A stretch of 64,000 nt of DNA from Panulirus ornatus (lineage: Eukaryota; Arthropoda; Malacostraca; Decapoda; Palinuridae): positions 622,820 through 686,819 of the forward strand of contig NC_092239.1 in the NCBI RefSeq assembly GCF_036320965.1, written 5' to 3'. The notes under the pieces are model-generated. The model saw nothing but the letters and a program-made list of their open reading frames with translations, was not told where the DNA came from and made no database searches. The translations under genes and the position numbers were made by a program. The stretch's first letter is position 1, and each line of letters opens with the position of its first letter. Shown in pieces: positions 24,261 to 35,803 of this stretch.

Positions 24261-25149
24261 TATGTGTATATGTGTGTGAGTGTGCATATTGGAGCATGCG
24301 GCGTTGTATACATATGCAGTATGTACAATTTTCTGCGAAAATACGCTCAGTGTAGGCATAGCAGCGACGGAGGAGCCGCCTGCGCGGCCTCCGGATCAGT
24401 GTTCGCAACGGTGATGCGAACCAACAGGCCACAACCAGAGTTCAGAAATGATGACTTAACTGTTTCGAGACTAGAAGTTCTCCAGCGACCTCCTGTAAAG
24501 GCAGCAGCAATACGAGGATAATTTGACTCCCATTAGTTTATGGATATGAAACTTTTAGAAATTATGAGGGGAAGCAGTAGCTAATACCTGCATAGTTAAC
24601 AGCAAGTACCTACAGATTTTGAACAAACAGAACAGAAATCAGTTATGATTATGAAACATTTTTCGAACAATCGTGGCTGTAAGATATATTTCATTTTCCT
24701 TCAAAATATGAAATTCTTAAGTGAGACAACACCAAAAGCATTGAGACATCAAAACAAACAATGAAACATTGCCGTTAGTCACTTTGGATGATGTTGAACT
24801 GAGGGGAACTGTATTGGTCTGACTTTCTGTTTCTTTCCTATTTATACATTGTTTCACAAAAACACAATTGCAGCGCAAACACCTGCCTTGGCCTGGCCTA
24901 TCATGGTGTTGTCTTGTAATCTTCAGTATTATCGGTGTGGGAGGAATGGAATTCTGATGGTGACGAATCCGCTACTGTGAATCTTATCCGCGAGCAATTT
25001 TCGCCAAGTCACCAAAATATATCGTTTACTTCTTTCTTTTGAAGTCAGTTTAATGTGTGATGTATAAGAGTAGAACTTAAGGGGATTGTTACTGTCAGTC
25101 TGTAGATAACGTCACCATAGATCAACAAGGCTTCGGTGACAATATCCTT
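24261..25149. other. No recognisable feature
   Basis: A GC-richer segment at 24355-24470 has open frames on both strands without motifs. GAGACAACACC and GCATTGAGACATC near 24722-24770 look like outlying units of the repeat at 25150. Confidence 0.35.
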
Positions 25150-25400
25150 CTCATCTACTGTCATCTATCAAACAACATGAATAATGTGACAAAGCAACAT
25201 AAGTGTCGAGACAGGCATTGAGACACAACAACACAAATAGTAAGACACAATAAAACAAACAACAAAATACAACGCAAGCAATGAGACACAGCACCATAAA
25301 TAGTATGATACAACAACAAAAGCAGCGAGACAACATAAACTGTAAGATCCAACAACATAAGTAATGATAAACAACAACACAAGCAATAAGGTACAACTGC
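25150..25400. repeat. Degenerate ACAACA/GAGACA tandem repeat
   Basis: About ten diverged units of roughly 22-25 bp built on GAGACACAACAACACAAATA, AGTAAGACACAA and AGCAATGAGACACAGCA. The Cys/Leu/Tyr-rich minus-strand open frames are repeat artefacts. Confidence 0.65.
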
Positions 25401-25769
25401 ACCTACTTCTATCGCTCCTTCAATTTGCTCGCTTCATCAAACCAATGGAATCCTCTCATGGGATCTTCCTGTGAGTCTTTGTGTTAATGATTGATTGAGC
25501 AAGAATACTCCTCTGTTAGCCACTATCAAAATATTGACCCAGGTGTATCAACTCCTGAAACGCTTTTGGTGGAAGTTTAGAGGAAAAAAGAGATTAATCT
25601 ATTCTTCGCTTTATTAGGTCAACTTTATGTGCAAATTATGTGCAAATCAATAGATCTTTCGTAAGTTGATGTAGTTGTGCTGAGTTGTAATGGTCTTCCA
25701 AGCTACGTAGGGAAATCCTTTACATGAGTTACTGTGTCTTATCTTTTTATCAATCTTTTTTGCTCACAG
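25401..25769. other. No gene; ends in strong acceptor tract
   Basis: Non-coding. The last 30 nt (ATCTTTTTATCAATC, TTTTTTGCTCACAG) form one of the best polypyrimidine/AG acceptors in the window. Confidence 0.4.
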
Positions 25770-25838
25770 ACGTGAAGAGCTTTTACAGTGCTGAATCTGT
25801 AATGAGCTGCATGTACCTGCAAACAAGTACATGTCCAG
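25770..25838 (+). CDS. Candidate internal exon, 69 nt, phase 1-1, Cys-containing
   Basis: The strong acceptor CTTTTTTGCTCACAG leads into an exon with donor CAG|GTACAT at 25839. It encodes VKSFYSAESVMSCMYLQTST then CPG. The frame also runs on to TAG at 25925-25927 (CVFDILDEAIGFYQHKSGYD, WLIKLII), so it could instead be a terminal exon of 52 residues. Two to three cysteines in SVMSCxxxxxxTCPGTC resemble extracellular Cys-rich modules, but I make no family call. Confidence 0.33.
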
Positions 25839-25927
25839 GTACATGTGTGTTCGATATTCTTGATGAAGCTATAGGGTTTTATCAACATAAATCTGGTTAC
25901 GATTGGTTAATTAAACTCATCATCTAG

Positions 25928-26560
25928 CAAACATATATGCTCAATCTCATTAGGGATTAAGCGAGATTACACGTCAACTGTATTCCTATGCTGTGCGTTA
26001 CTCAGTAAAATTCGTTCTTCACGTACTAACCATCAAGCAACTAAAACACTAATTTATACTTTTGGAAATAATTTCTCTTTCATACACAGAAAATCTTAAG
26101 GTATTTCCACTGATGAACAGTGACTGACGATTGTTTACAATGAAAAAGAAAAACTTTGGTCATTGCTGGTGGCCACGTCGGCCCCCTCAGCACGGAGACG
26201 TCAGGACGCTGTACGTCTGCCTTTGGTGTATTCATCACCTCTGACGATGTTTGCTGAGCTAACAGATTGGTAACAATAGCCGCGAACAGCGAGAGCAGCA
26301 AGAGAGATGCGAAACAAAGATGTTGATGACCAGAAGGAAACTTCAGGACAAAGAGGTTGGCGACCAATGGCTCCGCTGAGGTAAGTGATTGACGACCTTA
26401 GGAATGAGAGGGTCGACACAACAATGAGAACAAGTACACAGCAAACATTTGTCGAAAAGAAAATCATAATAAACAAAATTAACAAAGCATTGATTAACTA
26501 AACGACTGAAGCTGAAGACTGCAAAGATCCTGATGATGTTGTGTTGAGATAAAGGTAGAG
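25928..26560. other. Ambiguous region, possible exons on either strand
   Basis: On the plus strand a consensus donor GAG|GTAAGT lies at 26381, after 24 open codons from ATG 26307. On the minus strand, acceptor TCACTTACCTCAG (ending about 26379) opens a frame with a hydrophobic signal-like core (LCFASLLLLSLFAAIVTNLL) and a donor-like GAG|GTGATG. The two readings exclude each other and neither has family support. Confidence 0.2.
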
Positions 26561-26676
26561 ATGGGTGGATCTGGCCATAACGGCCTGCTCAGCCAAGCTC
26601 CCAGTGTGGTCGGTGTTCCAGACACTGACTTTGTACACAACATAACATCTCTCCAGTTACGTTCAATATTTATCAG
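26561..26676 (+). CDS. Candidate first exon, unrecognised
   Basis: ATG at 26561 (context TAGAGATGG) opens 38 codons, MGGSGHNGLLSQAPSVVGVP followed by DTDFVHNITSLQLRSIFI, then the strong donor CAG|GTAAAG at phase 2. The residue mix is convincing and the donor is near consensus. The opposite strand is also open here, so strand remains uncertain. No family recognised. Confidence 0.28.
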
Positions 26677-26999
26677 GTAAAGGTTACGGGGAGGCGAGAG
26701 CCGATCCTCGTCCAAAAATTAAGAAAATACGACGTGGCTTTCCAAGAGGTGAGTTCATTCCCGTAGGCCGGAGGCAGTGGGAGGTAAGAACCAACATATG
26801 AAGACGTGAGCAAACACAAACACGTGACCTTTCTGCAAGCCTATTTGTCTTGCCTATCGTGTAGATCACTGTTGAAGAATACGCTATCAAACCAATCATA
26901 CCCAGGGGACGTATCATCCTCGCAAGGGTCGTATCATCATGTTAAAGCAATCTGCCGTAGTCCTTAAAAAGATTAAGCATTTTGTGAGGTCATTTACAT

Positions 27000-28070
27000 G
27001 GTATGAAACAGAAGATATTACTGAAAAGTAGAATGCAAAGTGAGGTAATTAGCATAGTTCATAAAAACAACAGCAAATGATAGGAATCTTACATAATGCG
27101 GTAATTAGGCAGCAAGTGAGAGAAACACTAACCATTCTTCAACAGTAAGGCAACAGGTGACGAGCACCATTACGTTAGATCAACAGTAGAGCAACAGGGG
27201 AGGTGAGACAATAGACAAAGGTCAACATTAAAGTAACAGATGATATGGCGCTAAACGAATCTCAGCTGTAAAGTAACAGATAAAGGAAAACACAATACAA
27301 ATGTCAGCGGTATGAGGAGCTACGAGGAAACTCATTTGAAAAAGTCAACAGTCAATTGGGAAAGTAAGTGTGTTACTGGAGAAAGGTCTGATGTAGCGTC
27401 AGATGTTTTCAAAAACAACTAGAGAGGTTAATTATATGGCGATGGATCAGGGTGAGCATAAGACAAAAGTCAAAAGTAAGGTCACAAATATAGGGAGAAA
27501 CTAAAGTCACTAGCAAGTTCACATGTATGGGAACACACTGAGGAAAGGTTAATGGTAATGTCACAGGAATGGAAACATACTGGGCAGAGGCCAATGATAA
27601 GGTCAGAGGTATTAGGAGATAGTTGAGAAAAATTTGGTAAGATCATAGACGTAGAGGGACACTTGCGAAAGGTTAACGGCAAGATCACAGGAGCGGAGAT
27701 AAATCAAAGAAAGTTCAATGATGATTTCAAAGGTATGGGAGATACTAAAGATAGTCAGGGATAAGGTCACAGATGTGCAGAGGCACGAGACAAGTCAGCT
27801 TTATGGTAACTAGGGTCAACAATAAAGTCACAAGACACAAAGAGAGTGGATGTGGAGGATAACTGAACAGAATAATTGATAAGGATAGACAGCTTACAAT
27901 GGACGATATATCAATGATAAAAAGCGAGAAGTGTAAAGAATGAAGAAAATCAGCAAGATATCGGGTGAGCTGGGGTATAAAACAAAGGCCACTTTCAGGA
28001 TAGCAGGTGGGTAAGGAGGAACTGAACAAAGAGCACCGGCAAGATAACCAAGAAAAGGTACTACACAAAG
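27000..28070. repeat. Decayed ~41-bp minisatellite, about 26 units
   Basis: A core like GTCAAYRGTAAGGTCACAGR recurs at about 27064, 27102, 27141, 27180, 27220, 27261, 27300, 27341, 27468, 27506, 27547, 27589, 27632, 27671, 27712, 27753, 27812, 27907, 27949, 27988 and 28031. Spacing is 38-43 bp wherever adjacent units survive, followed by a variable ATGGGGAAACACT-type half. Individual units are strongly diverged. Minus-strand open frames here (for example 27409-27688 and 27745-28068) are repeat-derived. Confidence 0.7.
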
Positions 28071-29160
28071 GACATGACGCCAGACCTGAGGGAGTGTTGA
28101 CACGGCGAGAGTAATGCCCGGGTGGTGATCACACGAGTGTTGACGTGCAGGCCACCCTCCCTGCGCGAGTAACCGCACAAAAAGAAAAAAAAATGTCATC
28201 AGGAAATAGAAAAGTCATCTCCATCGAGGCGGTGTAATTACTACGAGTGATCCAGAAAACTTGTGAACGAAAAAGAATCGATGTTTGAGCAGACTTGACG
28301 GGTATCTTTCAGGTCATGTAAATATCATAAGGCAATTCATATGTAAATTGGACCACGCGGTAGGTTGCGGACTACCATAGGAAGTTTGACAATAAGTGTG
28401 AAAAACTTTCAATGAAAGTCATTGGCAAAGTCCTTGTTATCGCTTGTGAGCTTATAAAATGTAAGAAAGAAGAGACTAAGAGTTTCGTCACTTACCTGAA
28501 TATCTCGACCCTGATATTCAGAATATTTGTCTCAGTCTTTTTCGTAAAATGATGGAACACTGATTTTCAGGACAGAGCAAATCCCATCAATGATTCTGTT
28601 AATTCTTTTTTTTTTGCAGTGATGCAGCTCTCATGGTCAAGTCTTGGGCCTCAGAGCAAGACACTGTTATGCACAAGATTCATTTTCTTTTTCTTTATGC
28701 GCATGATACTGGGTTGAAGGAATGCATCAAATTATCACAGTAGAATTGCTCCGTAACAATGACATGCATATATATAACTCTTGACAATTTCTGTGCACTT
28801 ACGTAAATTGATCTTGTCTGCATATTTATAGGAAAATGACTGTATTGCCCCGAGCCATGGCGATGGGGTAGACAGATTCTGTGCTACACAGAGATCTCGG
28901 GTATCATCCTCGTCGTTATGTAATGATAACATGGGTCATATCTATATCATATTTTCAGAAGAACAGTTGTGCATGATGGGTATCACCTTTTCAAAACTGA
29001 CACATCCCATTTCCTTGTTATGCTTCGTGCCACTGACTTGGGTAAGTGGTGAAGTGGCGTAGGTAAGTGTGTGGATAGGTATGAAAACTGGGGTAGGAGG
29101 CGCGACCTTGGTGAGTCAATGGGCAAGTGGCGCTGTTGATGATGCTTTGAAAGATTGTTT
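28071..29160. other. No gene recognised
   Basis: A perfect minus-strand donor CAG|GTAAGTGA ends a possible short exon at 28496-28568 (VFHHFTKKTETNILNIRVEI), but the acceptor is poor. Otherwise nothing supported. Confidence 0.25.
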
Positions 29161-29330
29161 AGCCTCTTCAGGACGACATTACGACCCTTCAGCACGACCC
29201 TTGGGTATGAGGGGGTCACATTAGACCAAACTCTTCAGGGTCAAGAAAAAAGTAAAGGTCATATCATGATACCCAAGAGTCGTTTCATCGCCTTCAAGAG
29301 TCGTACCGTTGTCTACAAGGGCTGTAACGT
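29161..29330. repeat. Clustered GGGTCGTA-type motif with small inverted repeat
   Basis: CGACCCTTGGGTATGAG (about 29195) is the inverse of TGATACCCAAGAGTCG (about 29268). Related motifs (AAGAGTCGTTTCATC, AAGAGTCGTACCGTT, CAAGGGTCGTATCATC) recur here and at 26895-26940. It may be a decayed mobile-element end. Confidence 0.4.
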
Positions 29331-30894
29331 CTAGCTTAAGGAGCCAACATATTTGTGTAGTTACTCACACATATTACAAGCATAAATCATGGTGAAAAAC
29401 GTAGCTTCTGGTGAATGCTGTGACTGAACATCCACATAATCCAGTATCTGTGTGCAGATGCGAATTGCCACTTCTAGTTGCACGGTTTATTCTTATAGTG
29501 TTCTTCACACAAACCAAGAATGCATTCTGTCTATAAGCATGAGCTAACGTTCCATAGGACTACATCCTTAATTCACACTGCCTCTGTATACCATAGCTAA
29601 TCAATGTGTCATCTGCTCATTTGGATATGAATAGATTTATGCTTAGTCATATTCATCTTTAACAAAGTTGTACCATAATCAGTGCGAAATTTGTCTGTTC
29701 GTTTTTATTTAGAGTTCAAAATATATTTTCTGTCAGTCGTGTTGTGGAGAATGATATATATATAAATCTGCTTGATCAACAGAGATATTACCTTCCCAGA
29801 GATCATCAGGTTCCAGGTCACCTAACACATACGGTGCACATAAAGTGAGTTGTTCGATGTTGCATCGAGTGAGGCTTTGCTTGTCCAGTAAGATACGTTT
29901 ACCAAACATGCAATGGCTGTGTGGTGAACTCCAAGCTGACATAGCTTTACGATGCTCGAAAATCTAAAGTCTCTCTGTATTATGTGTTGTGCTTACTTCT
30001 CTAAACTTTGATTATTAGTGGGAGTACACTGTACGTACTTCAATGATCAGTGGACTGATCAAAGTTTGAATGAGAAACATCTATGACTATCTTACATATG
30101 CCGCTCGTGTGTGTGTGTTCATTGGTGTCCAACCTGCATGTGATCTTTGCTTAATCTGCTTAGCGTTTGCAAAAGTATCTCACTATTGTTGACGTTACAT
30201 TTAAGGCATCACGTTGCATAAAAAAGCAGCAATAGTTCAGCAGAGGAGGCTCGAGTGAACTATTCTGCATATCAATGTAGCTGGGTATTAGGTACATATA
30301 TGGCAATGTTCAGCCAGAAGCCTCGATACATCTTTGTATTACAAGAGACAGAGTTCGTGCTTGTTTTGCGCCTACCAATAACCATAAGTGTTCAACAAAA
30401 TTGTTTTCCATACAAGTTGTTGGTACAATGGAAAACTGCCTAATCATCCTGAAGAGAAATAATTGTTTGCAGCTACGTATTACATTGCTGGTTCATCATA
30501 CTGAAAATAACCCTTATATCTTTTTTATTGTAATATAAATGTTGAACTTTTCTATATCCATTTAGCCTTATAAGTTCAGGAAATATTACAATTTTTTGCT
30601 ACATTTTGACAAACCTTTCCTGGGAGATCTTTTCCCCCTGATCGGAGTATGTTTTAGTAAGGCCTTTGTTCTTGCCTTCTTTACTTCATTTCGTCCTCCC
30701 TTCCATTCATTCAAGATTTTGTGGAAATATGCCGAGTATCTGTCAAATGTTTTAAACAAGAAATTTCATAACAAGTGTCTTGAATACTCTCCAGTCAAGT
30801 GAATAGTCCAGAAGTCACACAACTAATCCTTTTAAACGATTGAATCAATTACTTCTGTCCTTAGAGGCTGATACGTTGGACCTTGCACAGTCGA
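29331..30894. other. No recognisable feature
   Basis: Minus-strand open frame 29733-29942 and plus-strand frames 30255-30443 and 30596-30802 have no motif that I can support. Confidence 0.4.
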
Positions 30895-30913
30895 GATGTG
30901 TGTGTGTGTGTGT

Positions 30914-30950
<37 letters not shown>
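30895..30950. repeat. (GT)n microsatellite
   Basis: About 27 GT units with one TATG interruption. Confidence 0.97.
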
Positions 30951-31040
30951 AATTTGTGTATTACAGGGAAAACGTTTTACACTCATGTTGCCCGTCTCTT
31001 AACCTTGTATATAAGTACCATGTCTTTACTTCTATGTATG

Positions 31041-31044
<4 letters not shown>

Positions 31045-31075
<31 letters not shown>
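31045..31075. repeat. (AC)n microsatellite
   Basis: About 15 AC units, 95 bp after the (GT)n tract, so the two could pair as an imperfect inverted dinucleotide pair. Confidence 0.96.
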
Positions 31076-31076
<1 letters not shown>

Positions 31077-31660
31077 ATCATAAGCCCTATATCCATTTAT
31101 TGTCGAGGCTCGGAGGGAGGATGAACACCTGCGTTGCCTTTTCTACTCCTCCAGTTCTCAATTCGGTCGAGAAGGATGGGAGATGAAATGAAATCATTGA
31201 CTGAATTGTCATTTAGGTTCTTATGTCATTAATCCAGAATACTTCATATCCTCTTCAGTGATTTGCTGAAGTTGACATTTAGTTTTCTAACCAATATAGT
31301 TTTTTTCTTTTAGATAGATACACTGGAGTCCTCACAAGGCACACGTATATTGCAAGAACCCGTTTACTGAATGAAATACTTGACTTTTAGCCTTCTTAAA
31401 ACATGTTGATTATACGTTACATAATACGTTACACAATGTGTGAATACCATGTTCTGAGTCTTGTAGCTGCTTGAATAATGGCACAGGCTTTCATGATAGA
31501 CACCTTACATTACAAACCAAAAGACAGCTAAAGATAACGACAATTTTGACCTTACAAAATGGCGAAGCACATCCTCGAAATGACTAGTTAGGAAGGTTCA
31601 TGTTCATGAGAATTCAGTCAGAATATTGAACAGTGGTGAAACTTTTGAAAGTAATACTTT
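31076..31660. other. No recognisable feature
   Basis: Nothing supported. Confidence 0.4.
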
Positions 31661-31666
31661 ATATAT

Positions 31667-32532
<866 letters not shown>

Positions 32533-32577
<45 letters not shown>
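32533..32577. repeat. (AT)n microsatellite
   Basis: About 22 AT units separating two minus-strand LINE copies. Confidence 0.98.
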
Positions 32578-32578
<1 letters not shown>

Positions 32579-33637
32579 CTTTTTTTTTGCTTTGTCGCTG
32601 TCTCACGCGTTTGCGAGGTAGCGCAAGGAAACAGACGAAAGAAATGGCCCAACCCACCCCCATACACATGTATATACATACACGTCCATACACGCAAATA
32701 TACATACCTACACAGCTTTCCATGGTTTACCCCAGACGCTTCACATGCCCTGATTCAACCCACTGACAGCACGTCATCCCCGGTATACCACATCGATCCA
32801 ATTCACTCTATTCTTTGCCCTCCTTTCACCCTCCTGCATGTTCAGGCCCGATCACACAAAATCTTTTTCACTCCATCTTTCCACCTCCAATTTGGTCTCC
32901 CACTTCTCGTTCCCTCCACCTCCGACACATATATCCTCTTGGTCAATCTTTCCTCACTCATTCTCTCCATGTGCCCAAACCATTTAAAAACACCCTCTTC
33001 TGCTCTCTCAACCACGCTCTTTTTATTTCCACACATCTCTCTTACCCTTACGTTACTTACTCGATCAAACCACCTCACACCACACATTGTCCTCAAACAT
33101 CTCATTTCCAGCATATCCACCCTCCTGCGCACAACTCTATCCATAGCCCACGCCTCGCAACCATACAACATTGTTGGAACCACTATTCCTTCAAACATAC
33201 CCATTTTTGCTTTCCGAGATAATGTTCTCGACTTCCACACATTCCTCAAGGCTCCCAGGATTTTCGCCCCCTCCCCCACCCTATGATCTACTTCCGCTTC
33301 CATGGTTCCATCCGCTGCCAGATCCACTTCCAGATATCTAAAACACTTTAACTCCTCCAGTTTTTCTCCATTTAAACTTACCTCCCAATTGACTTGACCC
33401 TCAACCCTACTGTACCTAATAACCTTGCTCTTATTCAAATTTACTCTTAACTTCCTTCTTTCACACACTCTACCAAACTCAGTCACCAGCTTCTGCAGTT
33501 TCTCACATGAATCAGCCACCAGCGCTGTATCATCAGCGAACAACAGCTGACTCGCTTCTCAAGCTCTCTCATCCACAACAGACTTCATACTTGCCCCTCT
33601 TTCCAAAACTCTTGCATTCACCTCTCTAACAACCCCA
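32578..33637 (-). mobile_element. RTE-like LINE, 5'-truncated, RT C-terminal half
   Basis: It starts in VREVNARVLERGASMKSV, just before FADD. A TGG-to-TGA change turns DERAWE into a stop (about 33559). It is then open from [20 protein letters not shown] through the C-terminal domain. A single-base loss in the GGCCCGATC stretch (four C elsewhere) shifts the frame at KKILCDR (about 32850). The short 3' UTR follows to 32578. Two lesions make it inactive. Its upstream end lies about 10 bp from a host-like splice acceptor. Confidence 0.92.
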
Positions 33638-33647
33638 ATCTGTTCAG

Positions 33648-33752
33648 CTAGGATTGTTGATGATGGGTTGTCAGAATTACCCGGGAGATAACACGTTGTG
33701 TGTGAATAGCATTGTCGATGAGGAGGATATTGAAGACTTAGCCACATCGTCA
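33648..33752 (+). CDS. Candidate internal exon, 35 codons, phase 0-0
   Basis: The acceptor AACCCCAATCTGTTCAG precedes a 105-nt exon with the near-perfect donor TCA|GTAAGTAT. The frame is open throughout: LGLLMMGCQNYPGDNTLCVN then SIVDEEDIEDLATSS. The length is an exact multiple of three, with phase 0 at both ends, so skipping or inclusion would preserve frame. The acidic DEEDIED tail and two cysteines give a plausible protein, but no family is recognised. The pyrimidine part of the acceptor overlaps the antisense 5' end of the LINE at 32578-33637, which raises possible exonisation or LINE-modified splicing. Confidence 0.42.
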
Positions 33753-35139
33753 GTAAGTATAAACATGAACATGAATGGCAACGTCAGCGAGTCCAGACAC
33801 CGCGCGGTCAGACATTACATCGTAGAATTGTACGCGGCCAATCCCGCTGGCGGTTAGCGTAACCAAGAAGCTGTTGCCTTTTGTTACTCTTATTGACGTT
33901 GTGACCACCCCTTTGTGTACGCGTCCACACGTGGTGGAGATTGATAAACACATGGTAGTGCACATACGGCTTCTCCACACGTGGTTAGTTCACAGGAAGC
34001 TAAAATGCTGGCGAAGAAGTGACTACCCAATTTGTGTTTGTAAAGTCGTCCAAATGTTTTTCGGAAGCAGGTCTGTGGGCTGTTCACATCGGACCTCCCT
34101 ACATGTGACCAGCATGATCTTCCATGCTTAGTTGTTGGATTGGTTGACAAACCCGACATGCCTACAGCTGATTAATGGGAATGGTCCACACCTAGTATTT
34201 TGGTTGGTTTTATAACCTGACCTATCTACAAGAAACTTATAAGATCGTCTACACTAAGTTACTGGACTTGTCTTCACCGGAGGATGCACCTCGCACACTA
34301 CTCTGTGTCGGCGATGAGCGGTGTTTTACTTATCTAAACAAAGGATAGAAGAAAGATTCATATGCTATCAAAAGTCTATAATTCCAGTTTAAGATATAAG
34401 CCAATTATTTTCATTGTTTCCATTTATCAAAAGGGCAACAGAGTAAAAGAAAAGTCCTTGCAGAGGGTTTTTGCCCTAATGACAAGCAGTTATGATCATC
34501 TTGTGAACCTTAGCTTCCTGTTCTGGCCAAAATAGAAATCTTTTCATGAAAAGTAACTGATGATTACGGTCTATACTGATATATATAGCACCACATACAA
34601 AAAGTAATCATAGTGAAAAAGGGAAAAGGTTTTGCTCGAGAGGTCGAAATTAGTACAATAAAAGTTGCTTAAAACGTCAAATTAGTACAGTAAAAGATAA
34701 TATATCTTGCGCTACTGATATATCTCCACAGCCTACCACACTCGACCTCTTCACTCACCTCCAGACACACACCCGCCGCTTACCTACTGAACAAATCTAC
34801 AGTTTAGCAAAAGTGGACATATAAATCATCTGCCTCAGCGAGGAAGGTCTGGGGTGTTCACCTCGCCAGAGTGACTCGTTCCACGCACTTTAAACAACAT
34901 CCTGCCAGCCATGATAGACAGCAGCCTCCAACCTGCGTCTCACAAGATGTACGTACACAATGTTAACACTGCACTATTGTGCACTCATCCGGAACACCCT
35001 CGCTACATGTGTTTTCAGACAAAAGGTTAATCCTCGTCTTTTACCGTTTCCATATATAAATGTTTTCACTTTAAACCTCTCCACAAATCGGATATTTTCG
35101 CAGGTCGAACCCTTCCGACACTAGATTGTCCATACACCA
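33753..35139. other. No recognisable feature
   Basis: Intron if the exon at 33648 is real. Open frames at 33750-34159 on both strands show no motif. Confidence 0.35.
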
Positions 35140-35412
35140 GGGCCGACCTTATGTCAATCCTCCACATTCCAAGCCTTCTATTCATCACACACACAAAAGG
35201 TCATCCACTGACACAACAGATCTCACACACAGGAATATTCACTTATCAGATCATCTACAGACAGTCAAATACACAACAGATCATCCATATTCTTAATCAT
35301 ATGAAAGACGGGTCTTCTAGATGTCAGGTCCTACATATATAAGACCCTTCACATATCAAGCCATCCACACACCAAACCCTCTACATAATAGCCCCTCCAC
35401 ATACCACACATT
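35140..35412. repeat. Degenerate CA-rich ~23-bp tandem repeat
   Basis: Units such as ACAGATCATCCACTGACACA, TATCAGATCATCTACAGAC and ATCAAGCCATCCACACACC recur loosely. Composition resembles the repeat at 1-222. Confidence 0.5.
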
Positions 35413-35416
35413 TTAT

Positions 35417-35417
35417 A

Positions 35418-35466
<49 letters not shown>
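35417..35466. repeat. (AT)n microsatellite
   Basis: About 24 AT units at the head of the next LINE-derived repeat. Confidence 0.98.
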
Positions 35467-35468
<2 letters not shown>

Positions 35469-35711
35469 TATCCCTGGGGATAGGGGAGAAAGAATACTTC
35501 CCCCGTATTCCCTGCGTGTCGTAAAAGGCGACTAAAACGGGAGGGAGCAGGGGGCTGGAAATCCTCCCCTCTCATCATTTTTTTAATTTTCCAAAAGAAG
35601 GAACAGAGAAGGGGGCCAGGTGAGGATATTCCCTCAAAGGCCCAGTTCTCTGTTCTTAACGCTACCTCGCTGACGCGGGAAATGGCGAATAGTTTGAAAG
35701 AAAAGAAAGAA

Positions 35712-35713
<2 letters not shown>
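35469..35713 (+). mobile_element. ~240-bp LINE-derived non-autonomous repeat, copy 3
   Basis: Complete copy from TATCCCTGGGGATAGGGG to CGCTACCTCGCTGACGCGGG, AAATGGCGAATAGTTTG and GAAAAGAAAGAAAGA, then (TA)n. Flanked by (AT)n on both sides. Confidence 0.9.

Positions 35714-35802
<89 letters not shown>
35714..35802. repeat. (AT)n microsatellite
   Basis: About 44 AT units between the short repeat and a LINE copy. Confidence 0.98.

Positions 35803-35803
<1 letters not shown>

Noticed and set aside
26080..26379. Minus-strand secreted protein with hydrophobic core LCFASLLLLSLFAAIV
   Set aside because: It has no in-frame ATG, the plus strand has an equally good splice donor here, and the composition alone is not enough.
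29733..29942. Minus-strand open frame (FGKRILLDKQSLTRCNIEQL)
   Set aside because: The residue mix is plausible, but there are no splice sites, known motif or supporting context.
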